In this document: positions 56,094-64,000 of the stretch, one piece after another | Numbering within the stretch: the stretch's first letter is position 1 | Layout of the letters: every line of letters starts with the position of its first letter | NCBI GenBank assembly: GCA_963791885.1 | Contig: CAWBUL010000005.1 | Span: 1,488,001 to 1,552,000 of the forward strand | DNA from: CAVSUZ01 sp963791885 | GTDB lineage: Bacteria; Pseudomonadota; Alphaproteobacteria; Acetobacterales; Acetobacteraceae | Length of the DNA stretch: 64,000 nt | Direction: 5' to 3' | Position numbers and translations under genes: made by a program | The notes under the pieces: model-generated | What the model saw: only the letters and a program-made list of their open reading frames with translations | Database searches by the model: none | What the model was told of the DNA's origin: nothing

Positions 56094-56657
56094 ATGCCCC
56101 GCGACGTTCCGCAGGATTCCTCGCTGCTGCGCTATGACACCCCGACCATCGTGCTGCATTGGCTGACAGCGGCGCTGGTCGGGATTTTGTGGGTGATCGG
56201 ACAGACGGTGGATTTCCCCGCGAGGGCTTGGCGGGTGGACTATCGCTCGGTCCATATCGTGCTGGGCGTGATGCTGATTGGGGTGCTTGCCGCGCGGCTG
56301 GTGTGGCGGGTTTCTCGTGGGTTGGCGATGGTTCCGGATCGGCACCTGCTGCTTGCGGCCGCGGCGAAGGCCCTGCACTGGGCGCTTTACCTGCTCTTGA
56401 TCGCAGCTCTGGGGCTGGGAGTAACCTATGAATGGGCGCGCGGCGATAGCATCTTCAATGCGTTCCGAGTGCCAAGTTTCGTTCACGGCGATCGTTCGCT
56501 GGTCTATTGGATTGGCGGATGGCACGCCCTGGCAGCCAACACCATCCTGATTGTTGCCGGCGTTCACGCGCTGGCGGCGCTATCGCACCACTACGTACTC
56601 CGCGATGAGGTGCTGGCGCGGATGGCGCCGGTTTTCCGGCGCCGTGCGCGGCCATGA
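56094..56657 (+). CDS. Cytochrome b561 family protein
   Basis: 187 aa from ATG 56094 behind GGAGAG. Four membrane segments with His residues at the helix ends typical of di-heme b561: PTIVLHWLTAALVGILWVIG, SVHIVLGVMLIGVLAARLVWR, ALHWALYLLLIAALGLGVTYEW and WHALAANTILIVAGVHALAALSHHYV. The ending RDEVLARMAP is the usual tail. It would carry electrons from quinol in the inner membrane. Confidence 0.92.
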   Translation: MPRDVPQDSSLLRYDTPTIVLHWLTAALVGILWVIGQTVDFPARAWRVDYRSVHIVLGVMLIGVLAARLVWRVSRGLAMVPDRHLLLAAAAKALHWALYLLLIAALGLGVTYEWARGDSIFNAFRVPSFVHGDRSLVYWIGGWHALAANTILIVAGVHALAALSHHYVLRDEVLARMAPVFRRRARP

Positions 56658-56665
56658 TGAAGCGA

Positions 56666-57393
56666 TTAGGCTAGCCGGGGTTTCCGTGCGCGAGCCGCGC
56701 CAATTGCGACCAGTCCGAGGCCCAGCACGGCGACGCCGGCAGGCTCGGGCACCGGCGTGCGATTGAAGGCGAGATTGTCAGCCTCGAACGCGAACTGGGA
56801 ACTGGTCAGCACGGCCGTGTTGAAGGCATACGCTGAGCTCAGCGCGTCGATGTTGACATAGACTGTCCCATCCACGCCCTGGTTGCCGTCCGGCGAGGCA
56901 ATGACATCCGACCCGGTGATGGTGCCGACCAGCGTGTCGCCGTTGTAAAGGCTGAGCGTGTTGTAGGTATCCACTGATCCCCAAAGGATACCCATGTATT
57001 GCTCGAGTGATGGGAACACGAGCGTCACTGCGGAATTGGGGTTCGCGCCGGTGGATCCCGCGGTGATGTAGGGGGTCGCGTCTGGCCCGTCCGCCTGGTC
57101 CGTGCCGCCGGGACCGAAGCCGCTTCCGTTTCCACCCGACAGGTACGGGGCCGCATAAAGGCCGCTGACACTGTCTTGCACCACGCCGGCGCTGGGCGTG
57201 GTGGTGACGATGACGCCACTGGGGGTGGCGACGTCCGTGACGGTGCCGAGGGGGAGAGAGTCAAAGTTTTCGTAGGTGACGCCCGTCGGCGCGCCGCCGA
57301 CAGACCCGGAGATCGAGTAGCCTGGACCGCGTGGGCGGCCGTGCTCGCGACGAGGGCGGCTGCCGCAATCGTGGGCAACAGAACATGGCGCAT
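56666..57393 (-). pseudogene. PEP-CTERM sorted exoprotein, frameshifted near the N-terminus
   Basis: From ATG 57393 a signal peptide (RHVLLPTIAAAALVASTAAHA) is read, then the phase is lost near 57325. The continuing frame reads SISGSVGGAPTGVTYENFDSL, TLVFPSLEQYMGILWGSVDTYN and ends with the sorting signal VPEPAGVAVLGLGLVAIGAARARK (PEP motif, membrane helix, basic tail). It would be processed by an exosortase. One extra base restores the whole. Confidence 0.82.
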
Positions 57394-57527
57394 GGGGGGT
57401 CAGCTTCTCGTTAGGCCGCCCCGATGCCCTTTTGGGGTGGTGGGCCGGTTAACCAGCTACGGTTTTGCTGATTGACATTTCCTTAACAACCATGAGACGC
57501 GACGTCAACTAAAATGACGCGCGCTGA

Positions 57528-58331
57528 TCATTTCTGGACGATCTCCTGCGCTCGATCAATTCCGGAGAGATACATCGTCACGTCGCCGAGCCAATGGGTT
57601 TCGAACGAGAGGCGCACCGGCAAAGGGGGACCACCGGGCGTCAGCCGCGCTATCCATGCCGACCCGTGGTAAGGACAGCCGGGTTCGCCTGGCGGGTGAT
57701 CGAACATGAACCCCGCGAGCATCTGGCCGCTAAAATCGCACTTGAGAGCCGGGCCCGAGAAGACGGATCCCGCGCGCGCTTCCAGCACCTGCTGGGAGGC
57801 GCTGGCGGCCTGGATCTCGCTGAGTCGCCGTCCGTCATACACACGGACGGTCGTGTTGCAGGTGCCGGCGGTTTCGACGTGGCGGATCAGGTCCACCAGT
57901 GCGCTTAGCGTGTCGATGGTGCCGGGGAGCAGGTTGGAGGGGAGGGGACGGCGCTCCTCCGCTATGGGTGGGATGGCAGTAACGAGACTGGGGGTTTGCC
58001 CACGGTACGTCACGCGGGTTTCGCGCCAGTTACCACGCCAGGTACCCTCGGCTAGGTACTGGACTGGTTCGGCGCCGGTTTGATTGAAGGCACCGGAGGC
58101 CGAGTCGTCCTCGTGGCCGGGGTAGAAGAGACCAGCGAGGCCGATGGTGTGGTAACTGACCTTGATCCCGTAACCGCTGGCTGTGAGCCGAAGTGCCGCA
58201 TCCATATGGAGAACGCCGAGTCCATGGGAGAAGGCGTCGAAGTGGAGAAGCACGTTGGTCTCCTGCGCCATCGCAGGCCCTAGGGGGAATGGTGCGAGGA
58301 GGGCGAGGGCGGCGATTCGGAGAGCGCGCAT
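57528..58331 (-). CDS. Secreted DUF3108 protein
   Basis: 267 aa with a signal peptide (LRIAALALLAPFPLGPAMA). The body fits DUF3108: LHFDAFSHGLGVLHMDAALRL near the N-terminus, then TWRGNWRETRVTYRGQTPS, TIDTLSALVDLI and RVYDGRRLSEI, a beta-barrel-like periplasmic fold. No active site is known for this family. Divergent from the tRNA-Val. Confidence 0.85.
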   Translation of the reverse strand: MRALRIAALALLAPFPLGPAMAQETNVLLHFDAFSHGLGVLHMDAALRLTASGYGIKVSYHTIGLAGLFYPGHEDDSASGAFNQTGAEPVQYLAEGTWRGNWRETRVTYRGQTPSLVTAIPPIAEERRPLPSNLLPGTIDTLSALVDLIRHVETAGTCNTTVRVYDGRRLSEIQAASASQQVLEARAGSVFSGPALKCDFSGQMLAGFMFDHPPGEPGCPYHGSAWIARLTPGGPPLPVRLSFETHWLGDVTMYLSGIDRAQEIVQK

Positions 58332-58388
58332 CCAAACCCCAGTGCCATGATGTGCATGTGCTGGCCAGGGTGATTCCTGACCGGCTTC

Positions 58389-58418
58389 TTGACCGGTCGG
58401 GCGCGTCCGTCTTATCCG
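58389..58418 (+). promoter_or_regulatory. Likely sigma-70-type promoter of tRNA-Val
   Basis: TTGACC at 58389-58394 and TATCCG at 58413-58418 with an 18-bp spacer; transcription would start about 58425, just before the tRNA 5' end. Confidence 0.55.
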
Positions 58419-58427
58419 AGGGGCTCA

Positions 58428-58502
58428 GGGTGCGTAGCTCAGCGGGAGAGCACCGTCTTCACACGGCGGGGGTCACAGGTTCAATCCCTGTCGCACCCAC
58501 CA
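58428..58502 (+). tRNA. tRNA-Val (CAC)
   Basis: 75 nt with encoded CCA. The acceptor GGGTGCG/CGCACCC is perfect. The D arm is GCTC...GAGC, the anticodon stem CCGTC/GGCGG holds loop TTCACAC with anticodon CAC, and the T arm is ACAGG-TTCAATC-CCTGT. No duplicate of it is seen in the window. Confidence 0.95.
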
Positions 58503-58663
58503 GCGCTTTCCTGCGAATTTCAATCGGTTATGGCTGGTCAAGGCTCGCTTTATTGCGACGCCAGGCTCGTCGGGCGACCCTGGACGGCTCCCGGCGGGGT
58601 CTGACGGCCAGATAGGCAAAGTAAATCGAAGCTGCCAGGCGAGGCTCTCCAGAGCCTCCGTTC

Positions 58664-59152
58664 CTAATGCCCCGTCAGAGTGATGTTGAGGCCGCCCGGT
58701 GCCAGCGTCAGGCGGAGGCCTTGCGAGGTGGAGATACCTTCGATGGTTACCCCGTTCTGATTGCGCAGAATGCTCGCCGACGCGCCCCCTGCGACCGTCG
58801 CACCCGCCGTGGCGGAGACGTAGTTGCCGCTGAAGTCGGCCAGGTTGCGTAAGTTGTGCACTGTACCAGTGGCGCTGATCTGTGAGGCACCGATATCGAT
58901 TACTGATAGGCCGCGCACGCTAAACGGGTATTGGGCGCCGCGAAATGTCAGGGTGCCGCTGCCCCACTGGAATCCGACACCGACGGCAATCGCGCCGCCA
59001 GTGAAAGTGACCGTCCCGTCGGTCGCGGTCTGGCCCATGGCCGAGGGCGCGAGTGGCGCAGCAGTTTGCTGCGGCGCACAGTTCGTCAGCAGGCCTACAC
59101 CCAGAAGAGCGAGCCCCAACGCCGAGCGGCGGAGAAGTGTTTGGCGGGCCAT
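58664..59152 (-). CDS. Exported protein, EipA/DUF1134-like pattern
   Basis: 162 aa from ATG 59152. The leader RRSALGLALLGVGLLTNCAPQQ resembles a lipoprotein signal, but Asn before the Cys is not canonical. The mature part has VTFTGGAIAVGVGFQWGSGTLTFRG, LSVIDIGASQISATGTVHNL, DFSGNYVSATAGATVAGG and QNGVTIEGISTSQGLRLTLAPGG, similar in pattern to envelope-integrity proteins of the DUF1134/EipA type. Resemblance is by eye only. Stands alone. Confidence 0.6.
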   Translation of the reverse strand: MARQTLLRRSALGLALLGVGLLTNCAPQQTAAPLAPSAMGQTATDGTVTFTGGAIAVGVGFQWGSGTLTFRGAQYPFSVRGLSVIDIGASQISATGTVHNLRNLADFSGNYVSATAGATVAGGASASILRNQNGVTIEGISTSQGLRLTLAPGGLNITLTGH

Positions 59153-59363
59153 AACGTTGATCCTTTCTGACTTACAGTGTCGGTGCGTATGCGGCACGGT
59201 TTCAGGTAATTTGGCGGCTACCGATCAGAGTGTACCCGCGCTTCGCTACCCGTGGCCAGATAGACGGCCCGTTTCGGGCCGCACATGTCGCTACCGATAA
59301 ACAGACATCTCGGAAGAACCCCCACCACCAGGAACGTCAACCCGACAAGGCGCATCCGCCTTG

Positions 59364-60074
59364 CTATTGCAAGTATTCGGGTTCCTCCTCATCGAGGATG
59401 GCCCGAACAGCAGCGAAGTGTTTCTCCGCGAACCCCGGATAGGACTCCCACTGCTGCGCCGTCTTCTCCGCCACCGCGTCGCTTGCGATGTTCAGTTCAC
59501 GCCCGGTCATCAATGCGGTCAGATAGGTCTCGGCCCCGCGTTCGAAATAGTAGATCGCGTCGAAGCAGTGGGCGACGGTGGGCCCGACCGTGAGAATCCC
59601 GTGCTGGCCCATCAGCATGACAGAGCGGTTGCCCAGCACCCGCCCCAGGCGCTCCGCTTCGTCGCCTAACCCCATGCCGTCATACCCATCATCAAACGCG
59701 ACGCGGTTGTAGAACCGCATCGTGTTCTGATCGATCGGCGGCAGCACCGGGTCCTTCAGACACGCCAGCGCCGTCGTGTATTTGGGATGCAGATGCATGA
59801 TGCAGCGCGCGTGGGGCATCCGCCGGTGCAGTGCCCCATGGATCGCCCACGCTGTCGGATCGATGGTGTCACCCATCCCGTCCGGCTCCGCTTCACTGCC
59901 AACCTCCACCAGATCGGAGGCGCGCATCTTGGAGAAATGCCGCCCGTAGGGGTTGATCAGGAAACGCGAGCCATCGTCAGTCACCGCGAAACTGAAGTGA
60001 TTGGCGATGGATTCGTGCATGTTCAGACGCGCCGTGTAGCGGAACGCGGCTGCCAAGTCGGCACGTGCATTCAT
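59364..60074 (-). CDS. Class II aldolase/adducin-family protein
   Basis: 236 aa from ATG 60074, which overlaps the stop of the preceding gene (ATGA). Family landmarks: LNMHESIANHFSFAVTDDGSRFLINPYGRHFSKMRASDLV, HARCIMHLHPKYTTALA (zinc-binding His-x-His) and MGQHGILTVGPTVAHCFDAIYYFERGAETYL (third His and Tyr region). It would cleave or isomerise a phosphorylated or free hydroxy-acid/sugar substrate. Last gene of the catabolic operon. Confidence 0.9.
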   Translation of the reverse strand: MNARADLAAAFRYTARLNMHESIANHFSFAVTDDGSRFLINPYGRHFSKMRASDLVEVGSEAEPDGMGDTIDPTAWAIHGALHRRMPHARCIMHLHPKYTTALACLKDPVLPPIDQNTMRFYNRVAFDDGYDGMGLGDEAERLGRVLGNRSVMLMGQHGILTVGPTVAHCFDAIYYFERGAETYLTALMTGRELNIASDAVAEKTAQQWESYPGFAEKHFAAVRAILDEEEPEYLQ

Positions 60075-60637
60075 CACAGTTTCCGCAGTGGTGGCTTCTC
60101 GCCCGCTGGTAGCGGCACCTGCGCCACGTTCAGCACCATCGAGACGATACTGTAGTAACCGCACGCGCCGGTCAGATCCATCACGCCGCGCTCACCGAAC
60201 CGGTCCGATGCCCGCTTGTATAGCGCATCGGGCATTTCACCCGTCTTCAGCAGAGACGTCGCGAACTCATAGACCAAGGTTTCATCCGGATCCATGCCAT
60301 CGGGGCGGCGGCCTTCGGCCACCGCATCGGCGATCTCCGGACGAAGCCCGGCTTCGAGCGCCAGTTTGCGATGCGCATAGAACTCATACTGCGCGGTCCA
60401 GTGCCGCCCGGTGATGATGATCGCCAACTCGTTCAGCTTCGCGGGGATCGAGCTGCTGAAGCGGATGTACGCGCCGACCTTCTGCACCACGTCGCACAGA
60501 TCTGGGCTGCGCAGCAGCGCGTTGAATGGTCCGCGCAATCCCGATCCGCGCGGGCCGGACTGGATCGACTCCGCCACACGCTTCTGCTCCGGCGTCATGT
60601 CCGCCGGCATCAGCTCCTTCAGCCGTCCTTCTGCCAT
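60074..60637 (-). CDS. Carboxymuconolactone decarboxylase-family (AhpD-like) protein
   Basis: 187 aa. DMTPEQKRVAESIQSGPRG, GPFNALLRSPDLCDVVQKVGAYIRF and LNELAIIITGRHWTAQYEFYAHRKLA follow the CMD pattern; the His of the E-x-x-x-H segment is present, but the CxxC pair of AhpD is absent. It is thus more likely an enzyme of ring-lactone or similar metabolism than a peroxidase partner. Coupled to the aldolase gene by ATGA. Confidence 0.88.
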   Translation of the reverse strand: MAEGRLKELMPADMTPEQKRVAESIQSGPRGSGLRGPFNALLRSPDLCDVVQKVGAYIRFSSSIPAKLNELAIIITGRHWTAQYEFYAHRKLALEAGLRPEIADAVAEGRRPDGMDPDETLVYEFATSLLKTGEMPDALYKRASDRFGERGVMDLTGACGYYSIVSMVLNVAQVPLPAGEKPPLRKL

Positions 60638-60656
60638 GTCCGTTCCTTCTGTTCGT

Positions 60657-61331
60657 TCACCAAGAAAGGTCGCGGTTCTGATAGTTCACAAATGCGATGC
60701 CGCCATTGCCGCGTCGTGACTCCAAACTGTTCACGAGGGCCGGAATGCTCTCGCTGATGGCCAAAGGCGCAGTGTCGCCGCCCATATCCGTGCGAACCCA
60801 GCCGGGATCCGCGGCAATATAGGTTCGCCCCTCGTCGCTGCGCCGGATCGCGAGGCTTTTTAGGCCCATGTTCAGTGCCGCCTTCGTCATCCGATAGGCT
60901 TCCATTCCGCCTTGGTTGCTCTCTGCGATGCTGCCCATGCTGGACGACATCGCTGCGGCGATGCCGTCCCGAGGTACCAGATGAACAAGCCGATCGATCA
61001 GGCGCAGCGGCGCCAAAGCGTTCGTCACCATCATGCGCTCGAACGTCGCGGCATCCACGCCGCCAATGGGTCCTCTATCGCCGGCGATCGCCGCATTGAC
61101 GAATAGAAGATCGAGCGTTTGACCGGTCAGCCCGTCCCGGAGCTTCTCGATTCCGGTCCAATCCGTCGTGTCCACCGTCAGAACCGTAACTTCTCCGGCG
61201 CCAGACTTTATGGCTTTGGCGGTGGATGGATCCCGAACCGTCGCAAACACATGCCAACCACGATTGGCATATTCTTCCGCAAGAGCATGCCCCAACCCGC
61301 GCGAGGCACCCACGATCAAAGCTGTCTTCAT
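60657..61331 (-). CDS. Short-chain dehydrogenase/reductase (C-factor-like)
   Basis: 224 aa from ATG 61331, with AAGGA nine bases before it. NAD(P)-binding motif ALIVGASRGLGHALAEEYA, LLFVNAAIAGDRG, catalytic Ser in AAMSSSMGSI and YRMTK (Tyr-x-x-x-Lys). The short form resembles the CsgA/C-factor type. Third enzyme of the operon. Confidence 0.88.
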   Translation of the reverse strand: MKTALIVGASRGLGHALAEEYANRGWHVFATVRDPSTAKAIKSGAGEVTVLTVDTTDWTGIEKLRDGLTGQTLDLLFVNAAIAGDRGPIGGVDAATFERMMVTNALAPLRLIDRLVHLVPRDGIAAAMSSSMGSIAESNQGGMEAYRMTKAALNMGLKSLAIRRSDEGRTYIAADPGWVRTDMGGDTAPLAISESIPALVNSLESRRGNGGIAFVNYQNRDLSW

Positions 61332-61343
61332 ATTCGTCAATCC

Positions 61344-62150
61344 TTACGGCGAAGCCAGAATCAGCCCGCCATCCACGACGATCTCGGTCCCGGTGACGTA
61401 GTTCGCTTCGTCCGACACGAGAAACAGCGCCGCATGCGCCACGTCCCACGCTGTGCCCATGCGGCCCATTGGACAGCGTGCGTTGCGGCTGGCGATCAGT
61501 GCTGTCGCGTCGCCGCCTGCCACCGTCTTCGCCAGACGCTGCTCCACCAGCGGCGTGTGCATCAGTCCGGGCACGACCGTGTTGACGCGAATGCCGTCCT
61601 TGACAAATGCACCGGCGGTCGAACGGCTGAACTGGATCACCGCCGCTTTCGACGCGCTGTATGCCACGTGCTGCCGCCCGCCGTGTCCGTCATTCCGAAG
61701 ACCTGCGACAGAAGACACGTTCACGATCGCGCCCTGCTTCTGCTTCTGCATGATCGGGATCACGTATTTGCAGCCAAGGAACGCCGTTTTCAGATTAAAA
61801 TCGATCTGCCGGTCCCAAACCTCCTCCGCCATGCTGACGGCATCGCCCGGCGCGGACCCGCCGACATTGTTCACCAGAATGTCGATGCGGCCGAACCGGG
61901 CGACACACGCGGCGACCATCGCTTCTATCTCAGCCGCCACCAGCATGTCGCAGCGATGCGCCGCCGCATCGCCCTTTTCTTGTTCGATCAGACCAAGCGT
62001 CTCCTGTGCCGCCGCTTCGTTGACATCCACCAGGAACACGCGCGCCCCCCGCCGGGCGAATAGCACGGCGGTCGCCTTGCCGTTGCCCCAACCCGGTCCG
62101 ACCGAGCCGGCACCCGTTACAACCGCAACCTTGCCGCCGAGGTCCAGCAC
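61344..62150 (-). CDS. Short-chain dehydrogenase/reductase
   Basis: 268 aa starting at GTG 62150, five bases after the stop of the upstream gene. VAVVTGAGSVGPGWGNGKA (an unusual extended glycine motif), ILVNNVGGSAPGD, IVNVSSVAGLRNDGHGGRQHVAYSASKAA (Ser, Tyr, Lys) and GTEIVVDGGLILASP at the end. A classical SDR, probably oxidising a hydroxy-acid or alcohol of the same pathway. Confidence 0.92.
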   Translation of the reverse strand: MLDLGGKVAVVTGAGSVGPGWGNGKATAVLFARRGARVFLVDVNEAAAQETLGLIEQEKGDAAAHRCDMLVAAEIEAMVAACVARFGRIDILVNNVGGSAPGDAVSMAEEVWDRQIDFNLKTAFLGCKYVIPIMQKQKQGAIVNVSSVAGLRNDGHGGRQHVAYSASKAAVIQFSRSTAGAFVKDGIRVNTVVPGLMHTPLVEQRLAKTVAGGDATALIASRNARCPMGRMGTAWDVAHAALFLVSDEANYVTGTEIVVDGGLILASP

Positions 62151-62155
62151 CGGCT

Positions 62156-63139
62156 CTATCCGCGCAGCGCCATGTCCCGCAACTCCGGCACAATCCAGAA
62201 CGGACGCTCCCCGCGCGACACGCGCAGCACGTTATCGAACCCATTGCGCAGCATCTTGACCCGCGTCTCGTAAGAGCTGCCGGCCAGGTGCGCGGTCAGC
62301 ACCACATTGTCCAAGCCCAATACTGCCTCATCCGGCAAGGGTGGCTCCTGCGGGAACACATCCAGGCCTGCTCCCGCGATCTGGCCGGATACAAGCGCGT
62401 CGTGCAGCGCCGGCAGATCGACCACCGGTCCGCGGCAGGCGTTGATCAGGATCGCGTGCCTCTGCATAAGCCGCAGGTGCGGTGCGCTGATCATGTTGCG
62501 CGTCAGCTTCGTCAGCGGCACGTGCAGCGTAACGACGTCGGATGTCTGCAGCAGCTCTTCCAGCAGCCGATAGCGCCAACCCGTCGTATCCTCCTGATCT
62601 TCGCCGAGCCGCACGATGTCGTGGTACTGGATGCGTGCGCCGAATCCGCCGGAGGCGATGCGCGCCACGCGCTTGCCGATGTTGCCCAAGCCGACAATGC
62701 CCACCGTCTTGCCGTGCAATTCGTGCAGGCCGGAGACTTCCTGGTTGCCGCGCCAACGCCCGGAGGAGACCATGGAATGCTGCCAGGTTACCCGGCGATA
62801 GACGGCGAGCATAAGCAGGATCGTGTGTTCGGCGACGGACATGGAGTTGGCACCGCCATTGTTGCAGACCGGAACCTTGGCGGCCCGCGCTGCCTCCAGA
62901 TCCACGCGGTCGTATCCGGCGCTGAACAACTGCACCAGCTTCAGCTTGGGCGCGCCCTGATAGAATGCGGCATCCATCGGGCCGGGTTGGCCAAAGATGT
63001 ACTCGGCCTCGGGCAGCGCCGCGCGATATTCCGCCGAGCCCGCTGCGCCGAACACCACCTCGAAACCCGCCGGCGCCAGCTTCGGCGCGACCTCCCGCAC
63101 CTCGGACACATTATTCACGATGAGAATCCGACCAGCCAT
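62156..63139 (-). CDS. D-2-hydroxyacid dehydrogenase
   Basis: 327 aa, first gene of the minus-strand operon. FSAGYDRVDLEAARAAKVPVCNNGGANSMSVAEHTILLML, cofactor motif HGKTVGIVGLGNIGKRVARIA, LHVPLTKLTRNMI, NACRGPVVD (catalytic Arg region), AGLDVFPQEPP (Glu) and NVVLTAHLAGSS (His). Oxidises or reduces a D-2-hydroxyacid with NAD(P). With the SDRs and aldolase it suggests breakdown of a sugar acid or aromatic-derived acid; the substrate cannot be told from sequence. Confidence 0.92.
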   Translation of the reverse strand: MAGRILIVNNVSEVREVAPKLAPAGFEVVFGAAGSAEYRAALPEAEYIFGQPGPMDAAFYQGAPKLKLVQLFSAGYDRVDLEAARAAKVPVCNNGGANSMSVAEHTILLMLAVYRRVTWQHSMVSSGRWRGNQEVSGLHELHGKTVGIVGLGNIGKRVARIASGGFGARIQYHDIVRLGEDQEDTTGWRYRLLEELLQTSDVVTLHVPLTKLTRNMISAPHLRLMQRHAILINACRGPVVDLPALHDALVSGQIAGAGLDVFPQEPPLPDEAVLGLDNVVLTAHLAGSSYETRVKMLRNGFDNVLRVSRGERPFWIVPELRDMALRG

Positions 63140-63271
63140 TCCGACGCTCTCCCGCTTTCAATCAGGCCAGCATAGCGGATCAGTCGCGTTCGCCTAGTTT
63201 GAGAGGCGCTCTATGCCCCGACGCAACCGGGGGATATGCCGCGCGCTTTGCCAGCGCGAGGAGAAGCAGGC

Positions 63272-63688
63272 ATGGCGGAGAAGAATCCACTGGAGAACGA
63301 CCCCCACCGCGAACACCGCATCCGTGAACGTGCCTATCACTTGTGGGAACAGGACGGACGGCCCCATGGGCGCGACGTGGAATATTGGGAGCGGGCGCGG
63401 GAACTGGTCGGCATGGAAGAAAGCCGCGGTGCGGGAGAACTGCCCAACCCCATGACGCATCCGCCCATCACTGGCCTGCCGGAGGGCGTGGAAGAAGCCG
63501 AAATTCAGGAAAATCTCGGCGAGTTCCCCGGACGCTTCACCGACCAGGGCGACGCGGAGCAGACCCCGGAAGCCATACACGCGGAACCCCGCGGGGCCGA
63601 ACCTTCCAGTAAGGTCCCCGCCAAAAAGGCGGCTGCAAAAACGGCTGCCAAGCCACCGCGTAAGGGGGCGGCCAAGCCCACGCGTTAA
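63272..63688 (+). CDS. DUF2934 protein with Ala/Lys-rich tail
   Basis: 138 aa from ATG 63272 behind GAGGAGAAG. The DUF2934 core is HREHRIRERAYHLWEQDGRPHGRDVEYWERARELV. The middle is acidic, and the C-terminus is histone H1-like (KVPAKKAAAKTAAKPPRKGAAKPTR), suggesting DNA binding. Small stress-type protein of alphaproteobacteria; function unknown. Confidence 0.85.
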   Translation: MAEKNPLENDPHREHRIRERAYHLWEQDGRPHGRDVEYWERARELVGMEESRGAGELPNPMTHPPITGLPEGVEEAEIQENLGEFPGRFTDQGDAEQTPEAIHAEPRGAEPSSKVPAKKAAAKTAAKPPRKGAAKPTR

Positions 63689-63717
63689 CCATCAGGCGAA
63701 TTGACTCTCGGTCGAGT

Positions 63718-63732
63718 GTTCTCTATATGTTC
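63718..63732 (+). promoter_or_regulatory. LexA (SOS) box of imuA
   Basis: GTTCTCTATATGTTC, an exact GTTC-N7-GTTC. It ends 4 bases before the ATG at 63737, so repression would block both transcription and initiation. The same spacing logic is seen at dnaE2 (2857-2871). Confidence 0.9.
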
Positions 63733-63736
63733 GAGC

Positions 63737-64000
63737 ATGTCCACCCTCTCCGAGCTGCGCGAGACGGTCGCCAGGCTGGAGCGTCTGACCCCCCGGCCGC
63801 GCAAGCCGGCGCTGGCCTTCGGGGTGGCTTCTATCGACCAGCACTTGCAGGGGGGCCTGCCGCGCGGGGCGCTGCATGAGATTGCCGGGGCAGGGGGGAA
63901 ACCGAGTTTGCCGGTGCGCCGACTCTGTTCATCGCGGGCCTCGCCGCACGGCTAAAGGGCCCCGTGCTGTGGGTGGTGCAGCGGCGGGACCTGTTCGCCC
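63737..64000 (+). pseudogene. imuA: ImuA (mutasome RecA-like protein), frameshifted and cut by the right edge
   Basis: Starts MSTLSELRETVARLERLTP, then ALAFGVASIDQHLQGGLPRGALHEIAGAG, the typical ImuA/SulA-like N-terminus. A G6 run at 63893-63898 (one G too many) shifts the frame; the continuing frame reads ETEFAGAPTLFIAGLAARLKGPVLWVVQRRDLFA and leaves the window. Without the extra G the gene is normal, so this may be a base-calling error. imuB and a dnaE2 would be expected to the right. Confidence 0.88.

Overview
This is a GC-rich (roughly 63% by eye) alphaproteobacterial window. The LexA boxes have the alphaproteobacterial form GTTC-N7-GTTC. The tRNAs (Thr-TGT, Val-CAC) encode CCA, and the style of the conserved hypotheticals suggests Rhodospirillales/Acetobacteraceae; that placement is inference. 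Most of the window is accessory DNA: IS elements, gene remnants, an integrase-bounded island and many single-base frameshifts.

Layout. 1-2.9 kb: SOS-type polymerase gene dnaE2 (minus, frameshifted) with a LexA box at its start. 2.9-6.3 kb: a tight three-ORF group ending in an MbcA/ParS-like antitoxin-fold protein, remnants of an ATP-dependent DNA ligase and an MT-A70 methyltransferase, and a secreted lipocalin-like protein. 6.3-8.7 kb: an IS1182-type transposase tail cut by an IS21-family element that is itself truncated. 8.7-13.6 kb: a decayed, translationally coupled plasmid/phage-type replication block whose one intact large gene is a 932-aa fusion of topoisomerase VI B-like and A-like parts (topoisomerase VIII type). 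14-21 kb: envelope and secreted-protein genes (beta-barrel protein, small membrane protein, DUF2092 protein, glycine-rich protein, broken arylsulfatase, GluR0-like K+ channel). 21.6-24.1 kb: a complete IS21-family element matching the truncated copy. 24.1-25.6 kb: a serine recombinase, a terminase-small-subunit-like gene and a striking palindrome/iteron cluster.

25.8-54.2 kb: a putative integrative island. A tRNA-Thr at 25776-25850 shares an identical 44-bp segment with 54198-54241, next to a tyrosine integrase gene read inward. Inside lie a Tat-exported carbonic anhydrase, a retropepsin-HTH fusion, a LysR regulator, an SPFH operon, an IS5-type element, an XRE regulator, an L,D-transpeptidase, a giant autotransporter with a C-terminal OmpA-like domain, a DUF2971 protein, two paralogous Cys-HTH proteins, a DUF808 membrane protein, an IS256-family element interrupting a primase-like gene, an AlpA-like regulator and the integrase.

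54.3-64 kb: ordinary chromosome-like DNA: EAL phosphodiesterase, cytochrome b561, PEP-CTERM protein, DUF3108 protein, tRNA-Val, a five-gene minus-strand catabolic operon (D-2-hydroxyacid dehydrogenase, two SDRs, carboxymuconolactone decarboxylase-like, class II aldolase), a DUF2934 protein and the start of imuA with its own LexA box.

At least a dozen genes carry single-base frameshifts, several in homopolymers. Part of the apparent decay may therefore be consensus error rather than biology.
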